The notes under the pieces were generated by a model, which made no database searches, was not told the DNA's origin, and worked only from the letters and a program-made list of their open reading frames with translations. A stretch of DNA of 64,000 bases from Bimuria novae-zelandiae CBS 107.79 (taxonomy: Eukaryota > Ascomycota > Dothideomycetes > Pleosporales > Didymosphaeriaceae). Each line of letters begins with the position of its first letter. Positions within the stretch are counted from its first letter, which is position 1. Positions 56,807 through 64,000 of the stretch are shown here, piece after piece. The stretch lies in assembly GCA_010015655.1 (NCBI GenBank), contig ML976721.1, forward strand, positions 62,001-126,000. The letters run 5' to 3'. The position numbers and the translations under genes are program-made.

Positions 56807-58641
56807 TCAGTCCGCCCGTCTCCGCCTGAATCGTACTATCCTCACTTCAAACTCGGTACAATCACGGATCCACGGCTCATCCGGGAAGGATTCGCTCCCC
56901 ATCAGAGATGCATTACATGCACAATATTCGTTGGCAGTGGGAGGAGGTTCATGTGGTTGGTTTTGCCTGCGAGAGGCGGGACATGGCTCTTCTTCCGCGT
57001 CTTGGTCGATTCCCAAACTCCACTGCATCGCGTCCACGTTGCCATCACACACTAACTCGAACCCTGTGTCTTTCAGCGGAAACTTCCAGGTTTTAGCGCA
57101 TTCTGCCATCGTCTCGAGCTGCTGCTTTTTCGGCGAGAACGTCTCCAGTATAAGCTCAAACAACACCAAGTCTGGCACATCTCCAATAACAGCCCCCCAT
57201 GTCTCGTTGACCAGCTCGTCGTACGCAGGGTGCTGGCCGTTGCGCCGGGCATCAGCAAGAGTCAATATGTCGTCCACCCAGGGTCTCGGCCTTTTGCCAC
57301 CGCAGGCTGGGTCGAGCGCGAGTTGCCTGCTACTATCAAAGGTGCCGGGATTTTCCATCTAGGTCCACCAGTCGGTCCTGGAGATACGGAAAGTGAAGCG
57401 AGTCAGCTTCCTCGCTACCATGGCGCGAGCTATGAAGTTGCCTGCCACGTAGGGCGAGGCATCGTCATATACGTTTTTCTTATAGTATCGTGGGTCGTCA
57501 CTGTACTCTAGCATTCTGTCAGGCTCGTGTTCGAGGAAGTGCTCATATTGCGACATGACACCAGAGTCTTCGTCAAGATCGTGCACTGGCGTCAGCTCTG
57601 GGTCAACCGGTTCATTTTCGTGGTTGTCCGGCTCGTGGTTGTCCGGTTCGTGGGGTTCAGCTTTGCCCTCCTTCATTTCGTAACGCTGCAGTGTCACTTT
57701 GTCACCGTCTTCGATGACTTCCACTTGTTCCTGAACTGTCGGTGGAACAAGCGCGAAGTTGTGAGCAGGAACCTCTGGCTCGTCGCGATAATAATGAGAG
57801 TGTACAATGGAGTAATAGCGCGGAGAGACGTAGGCACCTGAGTGTCTCAAGGCTGGTCGCCACTGTCGTAATATTTTTCGAAGATATTTTTCAATCGAGA
57901 CTTGCTCCATGCTATAATCTAGCCGTTCGATTAAGGCGTACTGCCACTGAGACTATGGTTAGCTATAATCCCGAGGACTAAGAACATCAGACGTACTGGC
58001 GCAATGCATAGGAGGTCCGGGCGCGAGGGATCGTCTCAAAGAGGGTCACATGTATGATGGGGCGAACTATAGTCATTGATTCGATATGCCAGGCAGCCTA
58101 GGAAAAGTCCTGTCAGTTAGGTAACCATACTTGGTCAGGTTATCGCCTATAGTGCCTAGGCGACACTGTATCATAGATGCGTACCATTCAGCAGCATGGG
58201 TAAACGATATGCCTCCAAATACACTGCTTTGCAGGTTTGAAGGATCGAAATTGCGCTATTCACTTTAGAAACTTGCCCTTTAGAATTGCGCCGTAATGCG
58301 TGGTCGTTAATTGGCGAGAGCGCGGCGTCTTCTGTGAGGGCGTATTCGAAGATAAGATCATGAATTTCCTTTGGGATACTGTACAGCCTCGACTGATTCT
58401 GCTGATAAATGTTGGAGAAACTCGGCAAGTAAAAGGCTAGGGGCTCTATAGGGCGTCCGTAGAAACTGCATTCGCGCACGTGGGGCATGACACACCAGCA
58501 CTCATCCAGACCATCGCTGCAATCGCAATTGCCGCTCCGTTCTTATATTGTAAGAATCAACTAAGAGGATTCACTGGGAGTGTGTACCTTTTTCGGGTAT
58601 TCTCTTGGGATACCGAGCCGTAAAGTGAATTCTCGATCCAT
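56807..58641 (-). pseudogene. Uncharacterised Dothideomycete family protein (LPKEI/WWTW type), broken
   Basis: Pieces read in gene order from ATG 58641 (MDREFTLRLGIPREY), through a Cys-rich bit (CDCSDGLDECWC), SRLYSIPKEIHDLIFEYALTEDA and SILQTCKAVYLEAYRLPMLLN, to IAPWQYALIERLDYSM and a long exon 57910-56807 (KYLRKILRQWRPALRHSGAYVSPRYYS, FIARAMVARKLTRFTFRIS, then DWWT-[TAG]-MENPG). The motif order is that of an abundant Dothideomycete family with an F-box-like start; function unknown. The TAG at 57361-57359 falls where relatives have Trp or Gln, and the exon near 58050 seems to need a frame change too, so I call it decayed. The C-terminal half carries an acidic HEPDNHEPDNHE repeat. Confidence 0.6.
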
Positions 58642-60094
58642 CGTGGCAGCAGTCAAGGTGACTTAAGTGAGACGAGAGACTGAAACGTGGAAGGCTGCAA
58701 CTGTGAACATAAATGTCGTACGTCAGCTGTGCGCAGGGCTTGATGCCTTCTTAAACCGGAAGTGAAGGGTGAAGCACAGTGTTGGGGCAAGGTACAGTTG
58801 TGCCGCCCGCGTACCTGTCTTCAATCGCGCTAGCGCGTTCCTCCGCGAGGCAAGACTCTGCACATTACTTGCATTGCTTTGGACACGGGTCGGGTTTTTC
58901 CAAGAATACCTAGTGAAAGCTACGGAGGTGGTTCTAAAAAGAAGTTAATTCTATTCTAAAGGTACCACAGGTACTCAAAGGTGTTCTAGCGGCCCCTTCA
59001 TGCGAAGCTGTTTTGCTACTCTTTCAACACTGTGCAGAGTACGAGCAGCACTGTCTACATGCGGTCACGGTAACTTTCTACCCTTTCATTGGTAAGGCGT
59101 AAAATCTGCTCATCTCACAGGATCTGAACGGTCAGGAATATACGAAGTTCAAGAAAACCATTCCATTCCTCGATTTGGTAAAACAAGGGTGAGCGACGCG
59201 CGTTGCCACTTTCTGCGGCACAGCATTCTCGAACCATGATGGGAATCACCGTGCCGTTTTCGGGCTTCGGGCAGTGAGCATGCGTGCGCATAGGCACCTG
59301 TTCAGTGAAACTTGAAGTTTCGGACAGGCTTTGGTGCGGGCTAGCTTTTCTCGAGCTTACTGGATCCGATTTTATGGTGCAATTACACCCAGAGGCACAG
59401 TTGATAAGTGCGGAGCAAGTACTCCAGAAGAATTTCTGCTCTCCGTCATGTGGCGGGCAAAGTAACCCGTGATGCGCAAGGCAGGCATTGTTCGCCGTGA
59501 AGGGTCAACTTAGAGACATCTAGCACAAGGTAGTGGGTACTGAAAAGTTTGTGAACCAATGTCCGGATGGTTATATGAAATGTTGTCACTACTCCCCATT
59601 GCTGTCATCGTTTTTGACATACTTACCTACATGGATTGTAATGTGGCTTGGCCAAGCTGCGAAGGACCAAACAATCGACCTTTCGATCGCCATGGTGTAT
59701 TCCTTGCACCGTAAAACTGAAAGCCCGAAATTAGGACGACTCGAAAATTTCGAATGATTCATAGTAGAACACTGGAGTACGCAGGTGGAAGTACAGAGCA
59801 GAGCGGACTTAGGTTCTCCGCACAATCATTCCTTGTACGATGCCCGACGCTGGGATCGCCCACTTCAGTCTAATCATATAAACGCCATTTCAATCCCACT
59901 ATTCACGTAGGTAGTCATTCCTTGAAGCCCTTTACTCGCTCATTTTCGTTGCTTTCAAGAACATTTTCATCAATATAGGACTGGTACCGTGAGGACGCGT
60001 CGAATGCGAGGCAACATCCTTTTTAGAGCACATACACCGCTCCTCGTTTATTATTGTGCACAATCTCATTAGCGTTCAGCTATGTGCCTACGCA
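58642..60094. other. long gene-free stretch
   Basis: 1.45 kb in which I find no gene, RNA or repeat that I can support. Short frames only. It separates the two decaying family genes from the secreted-protein locus. Confidence 0.4.
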
Positions 60095-60720
60095 ATGCGG
60101 ATCATTCTGCTTACGGCAGTACTTGGACTCCTCGGCTTATTATCGACAGCGTTATCAGACGTTATTTGCGACACTGAGAGAGCCCTCTACGTAAACGGAA
60201 CAGGCACCGACTATGCTGAAACTATCACTTCCTGCACTAAACATTTCTGCTCTACCACAGGTACATATGACACCGTCAAAGTTGCGGATCGCTTCTGTTG
60301 AGCGTGACGCACTTTGATGCAGATGCGACGACCACTGCAGACAGTTGCAAAACTCACTTTGACACCATCATCGAGCAATGCTTGGTCTCTGAGGAGGTTG
60401 GAGGTGGAATTTACATTGGCGATGCGGCCGTTTATGAGATCCACACAGCACATGAGGCTGGCGTTGAACAAAGAGGTCTGCCGAACAATGATCATGAAAA
60501 TTCTGGTTTAGAAGCGCGAGGGCGTGCTCGTGGAGGGAGGGTCAGGTCCCGACCTGGACCCGCGAAGGCCAGAAAGCCGAAGACCACCAAGCCGAACAGG
60601 AAACCACCCCAACCACACGTGAAGCCGAAACCGAAACCTAAGGCTCCAAGCCCCAGGCCAAAGACTCCTCCCAAGACTAAGCCGAATGCCAAACCAAAGC
60701 CCGAAAAGAAGTCGTGCTAG
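60095..60720 (+). CDS. Secreted small Cys protein with Lys/Pro-rich tail
   Basis: Exons 60095-60260 and 60323-60720 (donor GTACAT, acceptor GATGCAG) give 187 residues. A clear signal peptide (MRIILLTAVLGLLGLLSTALS) precedes a mature part with Cys at CDTERAL, SCTKHFC, SCKTHFD and IIEQC; the C-x4-FD-x2-IIEQC...GG...YEI pattern occurs in a widespread fungal secreted domain I cannot name. After residue 115 the chain turns into basic low complexity, RARGGRVRSRPGPAKARKPK then KPKPKPKAPSPRPK, ending KKSC and TAG. In-frame Lys/Gly-rich coding-like sequence continues past the TAG to a C14 run, so the protein may once have been longer and joined to the next feature. Confidence 0.62.
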
Positions 60721-60832
60721 GCGAGCAAGGGCAAAAATGGCAAAGCTGGCCGTGGAGGACAGAAGGGTAGAAAGACCACTCGCGATGTGCTCGAAAGCTT
60801 CGTTCCATCGTTTTTGCTCTCTAGAACGACCG

Positions 60833-60846
60833 CCCCCCCCCCCCCC
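60833..60846 (+). repeat. C14 homopolymer
   Basis: Fourteen C in a row, between two coding-like segments in different frames; a run of 13 would put them in the same frame. Such runs slip easily. Confidence 0.9.
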
Positions 60847-60941
60847 AGCTTCCTCTAAAGGCAAGGGCAAAGGCAAGGCCATAGAGGACGACGACAAGGC
60901 ATGCGCCATCCATTTCCGAAAAGACCAGCTCGATCTCAATC

Positions 60942-61895
60942 ATGTTCAACACTATTACTTTGGTACAACTCCGGGGTGGGATACGAGTCCGTCGGTTCAA
61001 GATGCATCCCCAGAAGTTCGTAAACTCATGCGAAAAAATGAGGAGCAATGGGTACTTCAACGTCATCGAAATGCGCGGCGACACTCAGAGGACATATTGT
61101 GTGGGTAAAGCAGGGATGAACAAACCAAACGAAATTGCCGCAAAGGCAGTGGCAGACGGCGGCAGATGCCTTCTCACCAACGGGAATTACTTCGTCTTGC
61201 CTCCGTTGGAAGGCGAAATGGAATGGACCGCCAATGGTCCAACCATCAACGATGTGAGCCAATACAAGCACTATTCAATCGGATTCACATCCAACGGGGA
61301 AAAGCAAGTCGGTATTCCTCCGGATTGTGAAGGCTATTACGAGAAGTTCGAGGGTACAGATGGCAGTTTTATGTGGTGCTGCCCAGTCCTCAAAGACGAG
61401 CTCGACTTTGAAAGCGAAAAGTTTTGCAAGCGGGTCCCAAAGACCGAAAAACACCTTGTAAAAACGCCGGGTACGATTCCTTTTGTGAACAAAGTCTTTG
61501 GCTCTATTCCTGGCAGTCTTTCTCACGCAAGTTCGACAAACGAACGCCTCGTAACGGTAATCATCACCCCGTCTCAGAAGTACGTGTTCTCGTATACGTC
61601 CAAGCGGGACGCCGACGGGGGCATCCATTTCAACCAGATGAGAGAACTCATCGATATTTTCCTGACGGATTTTGCCTCAGTCAAAGGAGGGATCAAGAGC
61701 GCGCACTTAGCACTTAACGTAGATGGTGGCGGTAGCGTCTACGTCAACTGGATCAACGCCAGAGGCGAGCAGCAGATCATCGCGGCGGGCAAGATGGCAG
61801 GAAAGTTGGAATTCGGAGACAGGAAACGGCCCAGACCAGTACAGATGATGGTCAAGCATTCCGTCATGAAGAGATGGATAGGTCGGTGGTTGTAG
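60942..61895 (+). pseudogene. Phosphodiester-glycosidase-like (NAGPA-type) domain, 5' part broken
   Basis: From about 61000 to the stop at 61895 the frame reads FKMHPQKFVNSCEKMRSNGYFNVIEM, then AADGG-like KAVADGGRCLLTNGNYFVLPP, YSIGFTSNGEKQVGIPP, and AHLALNVDGGGSVYVNW. The order V-N-G-[NF]-[YF]...[IG]-[S/T]-x-G...N-[LV]-DGGGS is that of the NAGPA/exopolysaccharide domain that cleaves phosphodiester-linked sugars. Upstream, the region 60845-60980 (KGKGKGKAIEDDDKACAIHF, HYYFGTTPGWDTSP) looks like its N-terminal part in a different frame. The first ATG of the open frame (60942) is unlikely to be the real start. Either an unresolved intron or two frameshifts separate the halves. Confidence 0.5.
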
Positions 61896-62240
61896 AAGTC
61901 AGCAAGGTACCGATAGCGGTGCTTTTCGACACGACTCCCCGGAGGATCGACAAGCTTCACATCTTTGTGTCATCTACACAAGCAAACTCTCTTTCTTCTA
62001 CTTCGCTTCCACTCATCTGTAATTTACCGCAATTCTTTCTCTTGTCTTCACTTAGGCCAGGCCGTTAGCGGCCCTTTAAATTGCTGTTTTGGTCATGCGT
62101 GGGCCTATACACCAAGGGATATCTCCCTACTGTACACCGTAATGATGCGCACTGTTCTTTCGCCTTTCTTGACCTGCTGTTGGCGGTTCTGTTCTAGATA
62201 AAAAGCTGAGCTCTACTGCACAGTTTAGGAAGCTTTAGCA
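61896..62240. other. convergent intergenic region
   Basis: About 350 bases; nothing recognised. Confidence 0.4.
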
Positions 62241-62250
62241 CTCGAGGTTA

Positions 62251-63621
62251 TTAGACAGGAGCCTTTCTCCTTCTCCTTCGCGTGGTTTCTTCCCTCTGTG
62301 TCACGGCGGGGGTGAAAAACATCGATTTAGTACCACGGGTTGGCAATAAATTCGACGAATTGGCTTCCTTCTTGTGGCCATTTTTTTCAAGGCGCGTAGA
62401 GAAGTCGAGATCTGGACGTTGTCGACGCCGCTCTTTGTTGGACGAGGTTGTGTGCATGCGCGGCTCGGGCCGAGATGGCGCGGTGGGCGTACTGTTGTTT
62501 CCCACGGTCACTGTACTTGGGTTCAGGAGGCAAAACTCGTGTGAGCCCTCATCGATGGCAAAGTCTTCGTCTGCAAAGAGGCTAGCAAAACAAGGATCCG
62601 CTACTAGACTGTCTGACTGGTAATTATTCGAGTCTCCAGACTTTTCGTCATTCTCGTCCACAGGCTTCCTCTCCTTCCTGGTGGCATCCTTTTCAAAGAT
62701 TTTCTCGGCTAGCTTCTTATTGACCTTGAATTACGGAGGCTGCTTGCCACAGATACGCGTCTCCCGCGCGCTTTGGACCTTGGCCTCGATGCGCTTCCTA
62801 CGTTCTTCTTCGAAAAGATTTTGGATTGTTTATCAAGCGTGCGTCCTCATAAAGCTGCTGGTTCACAAAGTAGCCGTGCATATAGGGTCGAAGCAGATTT
62901 GTCGTTCTAATGAGGCCATCTAGAGCCAGCTCGCTAAGTTGGGGGCGAGTCAAGAATTTGTAGTTGTCATAGATGGCAGGGTCGTTGTTCGTCTCTTCGA
63001 CCATCTCTTCAACCACGTTCTCCACATATCTAGACCAGAAAACAGCCTTGTTCTAGCTTGAGGCGAAACGCCTCGCCAAGCCCATGACCATTACGGCCTG
63101 CTGCAGGTACTGTCTCTGCCAGTCGGCGATTGAAGACGAGATCTCTGCCATACCGCGGTATCCGGATCGTGTGATGGCAACCCTGAGCGGTGTGCAATTC
63201 AATAGACCAGTCTTTGAAGATGAATCGACTTGGAATAGTCGGAGGACAAGATACGGAAAGTGGTGTTTGATGTGGCTGTATGCCGGGCGTACGAGAGCGA
63301 CAGCTGGCTGAGGTTTTGTGTGTATATCTGCGGTTTGTAAACGCCCGTACTCATCATCCAATTGCCATCGTCACTGATGCGAATCATTTGGCTTGCTTCC
63401 TTGAAGCCAAAGTCATGGAGGAGCTCGATGCGGTTGGCGTAGGCTGGGCCGCCTTTCAAAGAGCGCTTGCGCTTCCGAGCCAACCATTCTGGCAATGTGC
63501 GAACGTTATCGGGGACTGAGAGAGCGTAACCCGTTGGATTCTCGCCTTTTATTGCCTTCATCTTGTCGCGTTTGCGTGTGGAAAGTGTAGAAGACGCTAG
63601 CGCCAAGATTTCGAAAACCAT
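62251..63621 (-). pseudogene. ENP2/NOL10 ribosome-biogenesis protein, partial decayed copy
   Basis: Read from 63621 downward: KGENPTGYALSVPDNVRTLPEWLARKRKRSLKGG, ANRIELLHDFGFKEASQMIRISDDGNWMMSTGVYKPQI, LSQLSLSYARH, FRILSSDYSKSIHLQ: the N-terminal part of NOL10/Enp2, an SSU processome WD40 protein. About 200-300 residues of the propeller are absent; a short unrelated segment follows, then the C-terminal domain from about 63025: YVENVVEEMVEE, AIYDNYKFLTRPQLSELALDGLIRTTNLLRPYMHGYFVNQQLYEDARLI. One extra T near 62821 shifts frame before EEERRKRIEAKVQSARETRI, and a TAA at about 62733 breaks KQPP-[TAA]-FKVNKKLAEKIF. The acidic tail ends at 62251. ENP2 is essential, so a working copy must exist elsewhere. 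Confidence 0.78.
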
Positions 63622-64000
63622 TATTCGCTGTCCACCTCCTCACTGACAAAACATGACATGCCCCGACTCGTGGACCACTCTCATCCGGCCCCTAAGAGCA
63701 ATTATACCACTTCTTAAGTCTCACAAGCATTTCTACCTATTACCATCCCCTTCTATCACTCTACTCGTTTCCTGTCATGGTGACGCCACAATACGGCCAC
63801 AACCGATGAAGACTATCGATTACCTTAACTTCAAATTTTGGCCTACCTATCTAGACATAGTAGTATCTCTACGCCAGATATTCCTTCTGCTAAAGAATGT
63901 ACTCAAGTCCTAAGTCTTCCCGGTGGAAGTAAATCGATTCCGTCTCTATGTACCATAGGAATTTTGAACTACCTATAGTACAAAAGTCATGTTGCAAATA
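63622..64000. other. gene-free right end
   Basis: AT-leaning; no supported feature. Confidence 0.35.

Noticed and set aside
60686..61108. Open frame over the C14 tract as a separate gene
   Set aside because: No start context or signal peptide, and its two halves seem to belong to different neighbours; treated as part of the broken locus.
1..64000. CRISPR array, rRNA or a secondary-metabolite cluster
   Set aside because: No regularly spaced repeats or rRNA signatures were seen, and no polyketide, peptide or terpene synthase is present.

Overview
The window is nuclear DNA of a filamentous ascomycete (Pezizomycotina, most likely a dothideomycete). The genes carry 50-140 nt GT-AG introns with visible GCTAAC-type branch points. 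The housekeeping set is fungal (IML2, SEM1, PGK, VPS26, VPS25, CEF1, RTT107/BRC1, Pol4-type polymerase X). The transposons show the mutation pattern of RIP (repeat-induced point mutation): massive C-to-T/G-to-A change, Trp and Gln codons turned into stops, and AT-rich decay.

Layout. 1-10.75 kb is a nest of dead transposons: a plus-strand Ty3/gypsy chromovirus with both LTRs (1-6735), sitting inside the pol region of a second, minus-strand Ty3/gypsy element (6736-8969), followed by a complete-length Tc1/mariner-class element with perfect 37-bp terminal inverted repeats and a TA target duplication (8972-10751). The mariner-like element abuts the orphaned first exon of a host gene (10770-10911). 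From 11.8 kb the base composition turns normal and genes are dense: IML2, SEM1, PGK, an Mpv17/PMP22-family protein, a broken SMP-30-like beta-propeller, VPS26, gluconokinase, a branched-chain alpha-keto acid dehydrogenase E2, VPS25, an RTT107/BRC1-like BRCT protein and a peroxisomal alpha/beta hydrolase (11.8-33.1 kb). A large membrane protein gene with two in-frame stops follows (33.7-36.3 kb), then an unrecognised small spliced gene, dipeptidyl peptidase III, a GPI-anchored GH16 glucanase, polymerase X, a 3-hydroxyisobutyrate-dehydrogenase-like enzyme, a small mitochondrial protein, CEF1 and a WDR48/DUF1-type WD40 protein (36.7-54.3 kb). The right end (54.9-64 kb) is again in decay: a 2EXR-type gene and a second Dothideomycete-type family gene, each broken by an in-frame TAG; a secreted protein with a Lys/Pro tail beside a phosphodiester-glycosidase-like domain separated by a C14 run; and a ruined partial copy of ENP2/NOL10.

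The genes form no obvious pathway cluster. Two ESCRT/retromer genes (VPS26, VPS25) and two genome-maintenance genes (BRC1-like, Pol X) lie in the same block, but each has its own promoter and introns. The most notable themes are (i) nested transposons with a RIP mosaic and an antisense reading frame inside the chromovirus, (ii) a mariner element sitting exactly on a transposon/host-gene junction, and (iii) several otherwise open genes broken by single TAG/TAA codons of the kind CpA-to-TpA mutation would make. Exon borders were worked out by hand from splice signals and frame conservation; I could run no searches, so family calls rest on recognised motifs.
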